This document shows, piece by piece, positions 1 through 8,255 of a stretch of 64,000 nt of DNA. Position 1 is the stretch's first letter. Each line of letters begins with the position of its first letter. Both the position numbers and the translations under genes were made by a program. Source of the DNA: Rhizobiales bacterium GAS188 (GTDB taxonomy: Bacteria > Pseudomonadota > Alphaproteobacteria > Rhizobiales > Beijerinckiaceae); NCBI GenBank assembly GCA_900104855.1, contig FNSS01000001.1, positions 7,573,001-7,637,000 of the forward strand, read 5' to 3'. A model generated the notes under the pieces. That model saw only the letters and a list, made by a program, of their open reading frames with translations. It had not been told where the DNA came from and searched no databases.

Positions 1-80
1 CCGTTCCATGAAGTCGCGCAGAGCCAACACCTATGACCTCTCGTTCAACGGCTTCATTTAATCAGATTTGAACCACAGAT

Positions 81-995
81 TCAAGTGCCCAACCCGAACG
101 TGAAACCGATATGCGTTCCCCAAATCAACGGCAGCCCTTCGGAGCAATATGCGGTGTTCGGCTGATACGTCCCCCGCGCCGGCGTCAGCAGCACGCGCTG
201 ATTCGGCAGTCGGACGTCCAGATCAGCGCTAAATTTGATGGCCTTGGCGGCGCAGCCCTTGAGCCCGCATCCGCGATCCGCCCCGTGCCGTGACAACCCT
301 TGGCGAAAGACCTCCACGAGTAGGTCTGTATCGGTGAGGCTGGCGAGTTTCGGGGATTCCGTGGCCAAGGATGGCCGCAATGTCTTCATAATGCCGAGGC
401 CACTGTCCGAGACCGCCACCGAAAGACGGTTGCCGCCCGAATAAACCTGAAGCGCCGCATAGCCGTCGAGGCGCGTGTCGCTGTGGGAGAAAATATTATC
501 GATGAGCTCGGCAAAAATCGTCCATGCCGCGCCTTCGAGCTCGCTGGCGTCGGGGCGGCTGCCACAGGCGCTCATAAGCGCATTCGTCAACCGATTCGGC
601 AGCTCGTCGTCGCGGGCGTCCTTGTTGATTCGCGCGATCTCCACAAGCGCCCTGTTGCCGCCGCGATGGTGCTCAGCCGCGGAGTACACCGGTCGAGCCG
701 GCTGGATTTCAATGTCGGATCGAAGGTGATCGAAGAATCCCATTCGGTTGAGATACCCCATCGTGCCCGCCTCACCCTCCTCGAAATTCAGCCGCACACG
801 CCGCGTCATCGAGGCAAATTGATTTGCCAGCGACAGTAGCCGGATGGCAGCGTCGACCATGACCTTGCAGCCCGTCGGAACCTCGAACTCGACTTCGAAG
901 ACGCCTGTATCGTGCGGCCCCAGGGAACTCCTGAGGGCCGTCTCGAAACTTGAGGCATTTACCCATTTGGCCGGGAAGCGAACCACGCGTTGCAC
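81..995 (-). CDS. GHKL-type ATP-binding protein
   Basis: A 304-residue protein whose C-terminal two thirds carry a histidine-kinase-like ATPase fold. The N box is seen around residues 163-172 (ELIDNIFSHS) and the G1 box around 196-202 (SDSGLGI). A glycine-rich lid follows near residue 240. No phospho-acceptor histidine domain, receiver or membrane segment is present, so it is not a complete sensor kinase. The first ~110 residues have an alternating hydrophobic pattern but I do not recognise a family. Stand-alone GHKL ATPases of this kind often work with a small partner protein; none is visible next to it. Its role is unknown. The ATP-binding assignment is firm, the rest is open. Confidence 0.6.
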   Translation of the reverse strand: MQRVVRFPAKWVNASSFETALRSSLGPHDTGVFEVEFEVPTGCKVMVDAAIRLLSLANQFASMTRRVRLNFEEGEAGTMGYLNRMGFFDHLRSDIEIQPARPVYSAAEHHRGGNRALVEIARINKDARDDELPNRLTNALMSACGSRPDASELEGAAWTIFAELIDNIFSHSDTRLDGYAALQVYSGGNRLSVAVSDSGLGIMKTLRPSLATESPKLASLTDTDLLVEVFRQGLSRHGADRGCGLKGCAAKAIKFSADLDVRLPNQRVLLTPARGTYQPNTAYCSEGLPLIWGTHIGFTFGLGT

Positions 996-1149
996 GTGAC
1001 CATCCTCATAGGCGACTCATGTGCCACTCGGGCCAATATAGCCGAGCGGCCGAAACTGGCAGACGCCTTTCGATGCAACTCCGGGAAGGGGAATGGCGCG
1101 GACGCCCCCATGAGCAGCTTGAAATGGTGCGCCCTCGCAACCTCTTGCG

Positions 1150-1345
1150 AGGTCGGGATCATCAACTCCACCCAGGGAAGCGACCTGGAGCAGCCAATCC
1201 TTCTCCGGATTGCCATCACCGGACATCACATCGTCAACCAGCCATCGCGCGGTGGCCGGCGCGGCGTGCATTCCGATAGACCCCTCCCTCCGTGCACGAA
1301 CAGCCCTTCGATCGAGGTTCGCGCGGCGACCGGCAGACCGCGAAG
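1150..1345 (-). pseudogene. C-terminal remnant of a DAO-type FAD-dependent oxidoreductase (frameshifted)
   Basis: Two minus-strand reading frames together spell the end of an amino-acid/glycine-oxidase-like flavoprotein. One frame gives GLFVHGGRG (about 1283-1310). A second frame, starting around 1271, gives GMHAAPATARWLVDD. In intact members these lie next to each other as the FAD-contacting glycine turn and the last helix. A frameshift near 1275-1285 separates them, and no N-terminal FAD-binding domain is found upstream. I infer a decayed gene cut off close to the tRNA fragment. The match rests on motif recognition only. Confidence 0.35.
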
Positions 1346-1456
1346 AATGCCAGCTTGCGCTCCAATTTCGGTGGTGGCTGGGTGGTGGCCAGCGCTAATA
1401 CACCAAGGGCCGCTTTTACGACCATCGTCATAACATACTGAACTATTTGAAGATTT

Positions 1457-1508
1457 TGGAGCGGGCGAAGGGATTCGAACCCTCGACCCCAACCTTGGCA
1501 AGGTTGTG
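1457..1508 (-). tRNA. tRNA-Gly(GCC) 3' fragment, attachment-site remnant
   Basis: Read on the minus strand, this stretch contains the anticodon arm with a GCC anticodon (loop TTGCCAA between CAACC and GGTTG), the variable loop, the T arm (GAGGG, TTCGAAT, CCCTT), the 3' acceptor strand CGCCCGC and an encoded TCCA end. The 5' part is missing: the D arm and the 5' acceptor strand are replaced by unrelated sequence from 1509 on. It cannot fold into a full tRNA. A tRNA 3' half of this kind is what a tRNA-targeting integrase leaves at the distal end of an integrated island. The direct repeat starts inside its anticodon arm. Confidence 0.85.
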
Positions 1509-2200
1509 ATCCGGCAGGAGGTCTGACCCCTCATCGGCCCGACGCCGCTCGCTGCACCTAAGGTCCCTCCCCTCCCGCCTCTCTCAACTTTCAGGCCGAT
1601 TCCACGTTTCGTTGATCCGAATTCGCCGGAATCGAACCGACATCTGGGGTTTCCTGCACATCCGAATTCCACGCCAGCGCCGCCGTTCATGCGACCGGGC
1701 TGCTACGCCTATTTGCATTTGGGCGGTCACCGATAATGTGGGAGCAAGTCGCCTCGCGCTCAGCAGCACGATAGCGGCCATAAGCGACCTTGATCAGTAG
1801 GCCCTCGTCGCACATGCGCGCCAGGTAGAAACGAGGAACACCCATGTCGGAGAAGTCACGCGTGCGGACGGTGCCCAACTGGCGAGCCAAGGCGATCGCA
1901 CGCTCTCTGAGTGATGGCTTCGGCTCGCCGGCCAAGCGTCGCGCCTCGGCCCGGTCCCGGTCGCGTTTGCGCATTTTGGCGGGCTTCGGCGCAGCGGGGA
2001 GTAGGGAAATCGAAAACTCGTAGTTCGCAGTTTCGTTCAGCCCGGGGAGCCATGCCTACGCTAGGGCACGAAATCATCCGCCCTCACCTCCCAAAGCCCT
2101 CCAGAGTACGCTCCCCCACTTCAGTCCAGCTCCGATTGATCGCGGTCCTTCGTAGTTTTGGCGTTCGTAGTGTGGAATCGGTGTTCGCATCCACAAGGTG
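1493..2200. repeat. Direct repeat copy 1 (island end)
   Basis: About 700 bp that recur at 33953-34660 in the same orientation with a constant offset of 32460 bases. The match begins abruptly at CCTTGGCAAGGTTGTG, the anticodon hairpin of the tRNA-Gly fragment. By hand I count roughly 25 mismatches and no gap over the first 600 aligned bases. The similarity fades between about 2150 and 2200. It contains the short AbiEi-like gene. I read it as the conserved end of an integrative element. Confidence 0.9.
1687..1974 (-). CDS. AbiEi-like winged-helix protein (copy 1)
   Basis: A 95-residue product. Residues ~22-70 form a winged-helix pattern typical of the N-terminal domain of AbiEi antitoxins: ARQLGTVRTRDFSDMGVPR followed by a short wing ending in KVAYGRYR. 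The large antitoxin effector domain and a partner AbiEii nucleotidyltransferase toxin are both absent, so this is at most a stand-alone DNA-binding module. Compared with the second copy (34204-34434), the stop after AEREAA is lost (GCGACTTGC instead of GCGGCTTGA on the coding strand), which extends the tail by about 20 residues. Its place at the end of both repeats suggests a role in, or hitch-hiking with, the mobile element. Confidence 0.5.
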   Translation of the reverse strand: MRKRDRDRAEARRLAGEPKPSLRERAIALARQLGTVRTRDFSDMGVPRFYLARMCDEGLLIKVAYGRYRAAEREATCSHIIGDRPNANRRSSPVA

Positions 2201-2485
2201 GTGAAGGACAATGAGGTGGCTGCCGTCGGAGCAGCGCGGAGAGCCGCTTTATGCCCATGTCGATCGCTTAGCCGGGACGCTCATCCCTCGAAAGCAGACA
2301 TAAACGAGCGACGACTCTCTCGGGCAGTCTTGGCTGAAGGCAATCACGCGGGCAGCACCCATGAACATCGTAAACACGCCCGCGTCGAGCCCTCCAGCCA
2401 ACTTAGGGCAATCATCCCTGATCGGGTGTCTCCGGAGAGTTTGCCTTGCAACAGCTTGGGTCACACTAAAAAGTGCTTTCCTGAT
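2201..2485. other. Intergenic, no gene recognised
   Basis: Between the end of the direct repeat and the stop of the LysR gene I see only short overlapping frames without family motifs. Nothing here can be assigned. Confidence 0.5.
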
Positions 2486-3379
2486 CTAAGGTTTGTAGCG
2501 AAGGGCTGCGATGAGTGCGGCCAGCGCGGCAGGCGTCTGGCGGCGACTGGGGTGATAGAGATAGTAGCCTGGAAAAGTCGGGCACCATTTCCCTAGAATC
2601 CGCGTGAGCCGCCCGGCCTCAATATCATCGGCTACCTCATCCTCGTAGACGTAGGCCAGGCCTTGGCCAGCAAGCGCTGCCTCCCGGATCAGATCGGAGT
2701 TGTTGAATACAAGGGGGCCGTCAACGCGAACCTGGAATGGCCGCCCCTTCTCCTCGAAATCCCAGGCATACAGCCCACCTGTCTTGATGTGCCGGTAGTT
2801 GATGCAGCGATGGCCTGAGAGCTCACGCGGCGTCCGGGGAACCAGATGATCGGCGAAATACGCTGGAGCGCCGACGACGGCCATCCGGATGTCCGGCCCG
2901 ATCCGGACCGCGATCATGTCCATCTCGACGATGTCTCCGAAGCGTATGCCGGCGTCCATCCGGTTCGCGACGATGTCGGTCAGATTATCGTCGATGATCA
3001 TATCCACCCGGATATCGGGATGTGCGGCCAGGAAGGCTGGCAAGACCGGCATGACGACGGACGAGACCGCATGCTTGGTCGCGGTGATGCGGACTGTGCC
3101 GGTCGGCTTCCCGCGAAGGGCGCCGACCGCATCCACTCCGGAGGCAATGTCCGCTAGTGCGGGCCGAAGGGAGCGCAGCAGTGTCTCGCCTGCCTCGGTC
3201 GTCGATACCGAGCGTGTGGTCCGGGACAGGAGCCGCACGCCTAGTCGCTCCTCCAAGGCCTTCATGGCGTGGCTCAACGCTGATTGGGACATACGGAGCT
3301 CGGCTGCCGCCCGAGTAAAGCTGCCCTGGTCCGCGACGACCGCGAAGGCCGCAAGGTCGTACAGGTCGTCCCGTTTCAT
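2486..3379 (-). CDS. LysR-family transcriptional regulator
   Basis: A 297-residue LysR regulator. The N-terminal winged helix (residues ~6-65) has the recognition-helix pattern RMSQSALSHAMKALEERLG and the LLSRTTRSV wing seen in the CrgA/PA2206-like branch. Residues ~90-295 form a periplasmic-binding-protein-like effector domain. It is transcribed away from the Old Yellow Enzyme gene across a 167-bp gap, the usual LysR arrangement, so it probably controls that enzyme, and possibly the genes downstream, in response to an electrophile or quinone-like ligand. The effector is inference; the family is clear. Confidence 0.92.
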   Translation of the reverse strand: MKRDDLYDLAAFAVVADQGSFTRAAAELRMSQSALSHAMKALEERLGVRLLSRTTRSVSTTEAGETLLRSLRPALADIASGVDAVGALRGKPTGTVRITATKHAVSSVVMPVLPAFLAAHPDIRVDMIIDDNLTDIVANRMDAGIRFGDIVEMDMIAVRIGPDIRMAVVGAPAYFADHLVPRTPRELSGHRCINYRHIKTGGLYAWDFEEKGRPFQVRVDGPLVFNNSDLIREAALAGQGLAYVYEDEVADDIEAGRLTRILGKWCPTFPGYYLYHPSRRQTPAALAALIAALRYKP

Positions 3380-3546
3380 TAATGCACCGCATACATAGAC
3401 CTAAGTGAATTATAGCGGCTAATCGGAATCAAAAACCAGGACTATCTGACTGTCAGCGGCCCGGAGCGGGCCGATTTGGCACCGCCGGCGCGGCCTTCCG
3501 AGGGTCCGGCGGGGTCCAGACCAATCACACCGAAACAGGTGCCCAC
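3380..3546. promoter_or_regulatory. Divergent LysR / Old Yellow Enzyme promoter region
   Basis: This 167-bp gap separates the ATG of the LysR gene from the GTG of the Old Yellow Enzyme gene. The LysR-proximal part is AT-richer (around 3395-3440) and offers T-N11-A type spacings, but I could not single out one convincing operator. The divergent layout is the evidence. Confidence 0.4.
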
Positions 3547-4725
3547 GTGAATAAGATACGCCACAAGCTCTTCGAGCCGTTCGCCTTCGCGAACGGAATT
3601 GCCCTGCGCAACCGGGTCGTGATGGCACCCATGACGACGTGGGCCGGCAATGCCGCCGGGACGGTCTCCGACGAGGAGCTGGCGTATTATCGCCGCAGGG
3701 TGAACGGCGTTGGCCTCGTGATCACGGGGTGCACCCACGTCTTGCCGAACGGCATGGGCTTCACCCATGAGTTCGCATCATATGATGACAACTTCGTTCC
3801 GAGTCTGCGGCGTTTGGCGGAGGCCGCCAAGAGCGGCGGCGCGTCCGCCGTGCTCCAGATCTTCCATGCAGGCAACAAGGCAGTCCCTGAGCTGGTGCCC
3901 GACGGCGAGGTCGTCAGCGCGAGCACCGTAACCACCGAGGCTGGCCCCTTCAGTCCCGCAGTCACCCCACGAGCGCTCGCGAATCAAGAGATCCTCCATG
4001 TCGTTCGCGCATTCGGGGAGGCGACGCGACGTGCGATCGAAGCGGGCTTCGACGGCATCGAGCTGCACGGAGCGCATGGCTTTCTGATCCAGAACTTTCT
4101 CTCGCCACGCTTCAATCGGCGGACGGACGAATGGGGGGGCTCGCGTGAGAACCGCATGCGCTTTCCGCTGGCCGTGGTGGAGGAGGTCAAGCGGGTCATC
4201 GACGCCCACGCCACGCGGCCTTTCCTCCTCGGCTATCGCATCTCTCCAGACGAGCCCGACGAGGGTGGGCTGCGGATCGATGACACACTTGTGCTCTTGG
4301 ATAGGCTCATCGACAGCGGCATCGATTACATTCATGCCTCGCTGACGAACTTGCTCGGGGCCAAGCCTATCGGCCACGCGGGAGAGAGGACGACGGCGGA
4401 GCTGATCCTTGAGCGTGTCGGCGGACGCCTGCCCGTCATCGCCGCAGGCCAAGTCAGGAAGCCCGATCAGGCCGAGATTGCTCTGGAGCTTGGGCTGTCG
4501 CTGGTCGCTGTCGGTCAGGGCCTGGTGATGAACCCGGATTGGGTCGAGCTGGCGAAGAGTAATCTCGACGAGCGAATCGACACCGCCTTGAGCCCGTCGA
4601 AGGTTCCGCTCATCGCCATTCCCGGCAAGCTGTGGACGGTGATGGAGGCGACCACTGGCTGGTTCACGCTTCAGACCCCGCTGGAGCGCGCTGCAGCGGA
4701 AGCGCAGCTCGAACCGACTGCATGA
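3547..4725 (+). CDS. Old Yellow Enzyme family NADH:flavin oxidoreductase
   Basis: A 392-residue FMN-dependent ene-reductase starting with GTG. Family landmarks are the early LRNRVVMAPM segment, the active-site HGAHGFL with the His-x-x-His pair, and FNRRTDEWGGSRENRMRF, which lines the FMN phosphate site. It has no signal peptide, so it acts in the cytoplasm. Such enzymes reduce activated C=C bonds of enals, enones, maleimides or nitro compounds with NAD(P)H. It is the first gene rightwards from the LysR promoter and precedes the DUF1330 gene. A second, more divergent family member lies at 23154-24299. Confidence 0.92.
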   Translation: MNKIRHKLFEPFAFANGIALRNRVVMAPMTTWAGNAAGTVSDEELAYYRRRVNGVGLVITGCTHVLPNGMGFTHEFASYDDNFVPSLRRLAEAAKSGGASAVLQIFHAGNKAVPELVPDGEVVSASTVTTEAGPFSPAVTPRALANQEILHVVRAFGEATRRAIEAGFDGIELHGAHGFLIQNFLSPRFNRRTDEWGGSRENRMRFPLAVVEEVKRVIDAHATRPFLLGYRISPDEPDEGGLRIDDTLVLLDRLIDSGIDYIHASLTNLLGAKPIGHAGERTTAELILERVGGRLPVIAAGQVRKPDQAEIALELGLSLVAVGQGLVMNPDWVELAKSNLDERIDTALSPSKVPLIAIPGKLWTVMEATTGWFTLQTPLERAAAEAQLEPTA

Positions 4726-4808
4726 GGACCGGGCATCACGCCCCGTCATCTCAGCAATTCCGACGCGCTCTGATCTGACCTCCACGACCAAACCAAGGGA
4801 CATATGAC

Positions 4809-5185
4809 ATGAAGAAACTCCTTTCGTCGGCGCCGCCGCAATCGCGCTCGCTTTTGCCGCAAGCGGATATGCCCAGACGTCGCAGCCGCCGGGCTACATG
4901 ATCGCGAACTACACGATCAAGGATCAGGCGACCTTCCAGAAATACATGGAAGCTGCTGGGCCGCTTGCCCCGAAATACGGCGGCAAGATCATCGTCTTCA
5001 ACCTCAATGCGGGGGCCGTGGAAGGCGAGCCGAAATCGGTCATGGCCATCGCCCAGTTTCCGAGCGTTTCCGAAGCGCATCGGTTCTACGATTCTTCAGA
5101 ATACACGGCGGCAAGGAAGTTCCGTATTGCTGCGACCGAAGGCTCGGTCGTGATCACGGAAGGGTTAGTGCCCCCAAAGCAGTGA
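4809..5185 (+). pseudogene. DUF1330 protein with frameshift in the signal peptide
   Basis: The body (ATG at 4898, 95 residues) is a DUF1330 protein: a small ferredoxin-like alpha/beta fold with an FQKYMEAAGPLAPKYGGKII start and a SEYTAARKFR helix. Upstream, an ATG at 4809 opens MKKLLSS and would lead into a secretion signal, but the hydrophobic part GAAAIALAFAASGYAQ is in another frame, entered near 4829. One base added or removed around 4827-4831 would restore a normal signal peptide ending in YAQ. As it stands, either the protein starts at 4898 and stays in the cytoplasm, or the gene is broken. A sequencing error is also possible. Confidence 0.6.
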
Positions 5186-5290
5186 CAGTGCGCCGAGGCG
5201 AGACGATACATCAGGCTGCCCTGACACGTGCCCGGGCGGAGCGCATCCATCGACCCCCGCAAGCGCTCGTCGTCGATCACGACCCGATCC

Positions 5291-5305
5291 ATGCATCCGA
5301 TGCAT
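5291..5305. promoter_or_regulatory. Palindromic site upstream of the molybdenum hydroxylase operon
   Basis: ATGCAT-CCG-ATGCAT, two copies of a 6-bp palindrome, lies ~195 bp before the iorA-like start. A second short inverted repeat, CCGGC-TTC-GCCGG, is at 5391-5403. The 314-bp gap from 5186 to 5499 holds no recognisable gene, so these are candidate operator or leader elements only. Confidence 0.2.
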
Positions 5306-5499
5306 AAACCCAATCGTGAATCGGCATCTAATCGCCGTGCGAGACGCGTTCTAGGCTCTTCGGCGAAGCGGGCGGAGTAGTCTCCAACAGCCGGCTTCGC
5401 CGGACGCGAATGCGGGACGTCGCGATCGATCTCGAGACGCCCGCAAGGTGCTGCGGAAGCACGCACCGCCCATCTAGACTCGCTGCAAGGAAAAAGCTC

Positions 5500-5979
5500 A
5501 TGGCGTACGATCTGAGGATCAACGGCGATCAGCGCAGCGTGGACGTTGATGGTGATACGCCGCTGCTCTGGGTCATCCGCGACGTGCTGGGAATGACCGG
5601 CACCAAATACGGATGCGGCATCGCCCAGTGCGGTGCCTGCACCGTCCACATCGATGGCCAGCCGGCACGGTCCTGCCAGACCCCCATCGAGAGCGTCGGC
5701 AGCTCGGCGATCACGACGATCGAGGCGATCTACAAGACCCCAAGCGGACTGAAGATTCAGAAGGCGTGGCAGGATCTCGACGTCGTGCAGTGCGGATACT
5801 GCCAGTCCGGGCAGATCATGTCGGCGGCCGCCCTGCTGTCGGAGAAACCCAGTCCGACAGATGCCGACATCGACGAGGCCATGTCGGGCAATCTTTGCCG
5901 CTGTGGCACCTATGTTCGCATTCGCGCCGCCATCAAACACGCCGCCACGCTCGGCGCCAACGCGAAGCAGGGAGGCTGA
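5500..5979 (+). CDS. (2Fe-2S)-binding small subunit of an IorAB-type molybdenum hydroxylase
   Basis: A 159-residue small subunit resembling isoquinoline 1-oxidoreductase alpha. It carries the plant-ferredoxin 2Fe-2S cluster (Cys39, 44, 47, 59 in GCGIAQCGAC...SC) and the second, helical 2Fe-2S cluster (CGYCQSGQ with Cys98/101 and CRCGTY with Cys133/135). The start at 5500 (MAYDL) is chosen because the residues before it, although open, are arginine-rich and unlike the family. It lies 2 bp before the catalytic subunit. It passes electrons from the molybdenum centre to the outside acceptor, probably the cytochrome c encoded after it. Confidence 0.9.
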   Translation: MAYDLRINGDQRSVDVDGDTPLLWVIRDVLGMTGTKYGCGIAQCGACTVHIDGQPARSCQTPIESVGSSAITTIEAIYKTPSGLKIQKAWQDLDVVQCGYCQSGQIMSAAALLSEKPSPTDADIDEAMSGNLCRCGTYVRIRAAIKHAATLGANAKQGG

Positions 5980-5981
5980 AA

Positions 5982-8168
5982 ATGTATATGAAGGATGTTC
6001 CCTCCGAGGGATCACCCGTCGACGTTCCGCTGTCGAGGCGTTCCTTCCTGCGAGCCGGCGTCGTCGCTGGAGGCGGCTTGTTGATTTCGATCCACGCGCC
6101 TGTGCCAGGTGTAGATTGCGCGGCCGCCGCGACTGCCTCGGCCGGGAACTTCGCGCCGGGCGCCTTCATCAGGATCGATCAGACCGGGGTGACAGCCATC
6201 ATTCCACAGGTCGAAATCGGGCAAGGCGTCTACACATCGATGCCGATGCTGATCGCGGAAGAGCTGGAAATCGAGCCCAGCCAGATCAAAGTCGAGCATG
6301 CCCCACCAAACGACAAGCTTTATGCCAATCCGAAAATCGGGTTCCAGGCCACAGGCGGCTCCACCTCCATTGCCGCGTTCTACGAGCCGTTCCGGCAGGC
6401 CGGTGCCGTGGCGCGCACGATGCTGGTCGCGGCAGCGGCACAGACATGGCGCGTCGACGCTTCCACGTGCCGCACTGAGAACGGAGCCGTGATTCATGAC
6501 GTGAGCAAACGCCGCCTGACCTACGGCGACTTGGCGGCCAAGGCAGCCACGCTGCCAGCGCCAGAGAAGGTCGCGCTGAAGGATCCGAAGGACTTCAAGA
6601 TCATCGGAAGGTCGCTCAAGCGGCGAGATTCCGTCGACAAGACGACTGGCCGGGCCCAGTACAGCATCGATTTCGCGCTGCCCAGCATGAAGATCGCCGT
6701 GGTCCAGGCTTCACCCATCATCGGCGGCAAGCTTGCAGGCATGGACGAGACGGCGGCCCTTACCGTCGCCGGCGTCCGGAAGGTGGTCCGCTTCGACGAT
6801 ACCGTGGCCATCATTGCCGACCATACCGGAGCGGCCAGAAAGGGGCTCGCTGCGCTCAACCCCCGATGGGAAGGCGGTGCTGCGACCTACTCGACGGCCG
6901 ATCTGGTGAGCGCCCTCGACAAGGCAATCGCCGGCGGCGCCGTGGTCAAGACCAACGACGGCGACGTCAAGAACGCACTCTCCGTTGCGGCAAAGACGCT
7001 CGAAGCTAGGTATGAGGCGCCGCTGCTCGCCCATGCGACGATGGAGCCAATGACCTGCACGGCCAGGATCACGGCGGATGGCTGCGACGTCTGGATCGGA
7101 ACCCAGGTGATTGCCCGTGTCCAGTCCGCGGTTGCCGAGGCCATGGGCCTTCCTGTCGAGAAGGTGCGCGTGCACAACTTCCTGATGGGCGGGGCGTTTG
7201 GTCGCCGGCTGGAAACCGACTACGCCGTGCAAGCGGTGATGATCGCCAAGCAAGTCGACTTCCCGGTCAAGGTCATCTGGACGCGCGAGGAGGACTTCCA
7301 GCACGACGCGTTTCGCCCGCATTACGTCGACAAACTGTCAGCGGGACTGGACGCGAACGGTGTGCCAAAGGCCTTCTCGCACCGCATCGCGGCTTCCAGT
7401 GTAATGGCCCGCTGGACGCCGGCCTGGTTCGTCAACGGACTCGACCCCGATGCGGTCGATGGCGCGGCCGGCCCCTATAAGTTCAGCGACCAGCTCATCG
7501 AGTATAGCCGCTCGGAACCACCGCCCGGACTCATGACCGGCTGGTGGCGCGGCGTCGGCGTTACTCACAACGCCTTTGTTGTCGAAAGCTTCATCGACGA
7601 GATGGCCGGGGCGGCGGGCAAGGACCCTGTCGAATTCCGGAGGCTCCTCCTGGCGGATTCGCCGCGCGCAAAGACGGTCCTCGATCTTGCGGCCGAGAAA
7701 GCCGGTTGGGGCACGCCGATGCCTGCCGGCAAAGGTCGCGGCGTCTCGCTGATCCTGCTGTTTGGAACTTACGTGGCGCAAGTGGCCGAGGTCTCGATCA
7801 ATGCCCAGGGTGAAGTGCAGCTCGACCGCGTCGTCTGCGCGGTCGACTGCGGGCGGGTCGTCAACCCGGATGGCGCCAAGGCTCAGATCGAGGGCGGTAT
7901 CGTCTTTGGTGCCAGCGCGGCGCTCCATGGCGCGATCGACATCGAGAAGGGCCGCGTCCTTCAAACCAACTTCGACACCTACAGGGTCATGCGGATCGAC
8001 GAGGCCCCCATGATCGAGGTCCATTTTGTCGATAGCGACCAACCGCCCAGCGGCACTGGCGAGCCCGGGACCGCGGCAATCGCGGGAGCAATCGCCAACG
8101 CAGTCTCTGCGATTACTGGCAAGCGGCTGCGCAAGCTTCCCATCGATAGACGCGCGATCAGCGGATGA
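5982..8168 (+). CDS. Molybdopterin-binding catalytic subunit, IorB-type (periplasmic)
   Basis: A 728-residue xanthine-oxidase-family large subunit resembling isoquinoline 1-oxidoreductase beta. A twin-arginine signal (SRRSFLRAG around residues 18-26) begins a leader ending near residue 50, so the assembled AB complex should be exported folded. The molybdopterin-domain motifs GGAFGRRLETDY and the C-terminal GTGEPGTAAIAGA, which contains the catalytic glutamate, are present. It hydroxylates an N-heterocycle or aldehyde using water. Neither an XdhC-like insertion factor nor a third FAD subunit is found nearby, which fits this two-subunit class. The substrate cannot be read from the sequence. Confidence 0.88.
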   Translation: MYMKDVPSEGSPVDVPLSRRSFLRAGVVAGGGLLISIHAPVPGVDCAAAATASAGNFAPGAFIRIDQTGVTAIIPQVEIGQGVYTSMPMLIAEELEIEPSQIKVEHAPPNDKLYANPKIGFQATGGSTSIAAFYEPFRQAGAVARTMLVAAAAQTWRVDASTCRTENGAVIHDVSKRRLTYGDLAAKAATLPAPEKVALKDPKDFKIIGRSLKRRDSVDKTTGRAQYSIDFALPSMKIAVVQASPIIGGKLAGMDETAALTVAGVRKVVRFDDTVAIIADHTGAARKGLAALNPRWEGGAATYSTADLVSALDKAIAGGAVVKTNDGDVKNALSVAAKTLEARYEAPLLAHATMEPMTCTARITADGCDVWIGTQVIARVQSAVAEAMGLPVEKVRVHNFLMGGAFGRRLETDYAVQAVMIAKQVDFPVKVIWTREEDFQHDAFRPHYVDKLSAGLDANGVPKAFSHRIAASSVMARWTPAWFVNGLDPDAVDGAAGPYKFSDQLIEYSRSEPPPGLMTGWWRGVGVTHNAFVVESFIDEMAGAAGKDPVEFRRLLLADSPRAKTVLDLAAEKAGWGTPMPAGKGRGVSLILLFGTYVAQVAEVSINAQGEVQLDRVVCAVDCGRVVNPDGAKAQIEGGIVFGASAALHGAIDIEKGRVLQTNFDTYRVMRIDEAPMIEVHFVDSDQPPSGTGEPGTAAIAGAIANAVSAITGKRLRKLPIDRRAISG

Positions 8169-8255
8169 AAGAGCCGCCCACGGCGCCGGCTGCGCCAGTG
8201 GGCAAGCCTTTGAAATCCGGGCGGCACGGGCTCCGCGGCGCAAAGAGAGATTCAA

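Noticed and set aside
2-61. Plus-strand frame ending at 61 (RSMKSRRANTYDLSFNGFI) as the C-terminus of a gene entering the window
   Set aside because: Only 19 residues are visible and they match no family I recognise; not enough to call.
1628-1665. A second tRNA-like T arm (GTCGG-TTCGATT-CCGGC on the minus strand) inside the direct repeat
   Set aside because: No anticodon or D arm accompanies it, and the copy at 34088-34125 has changed the loop, so it is not conserved as a tRNA.
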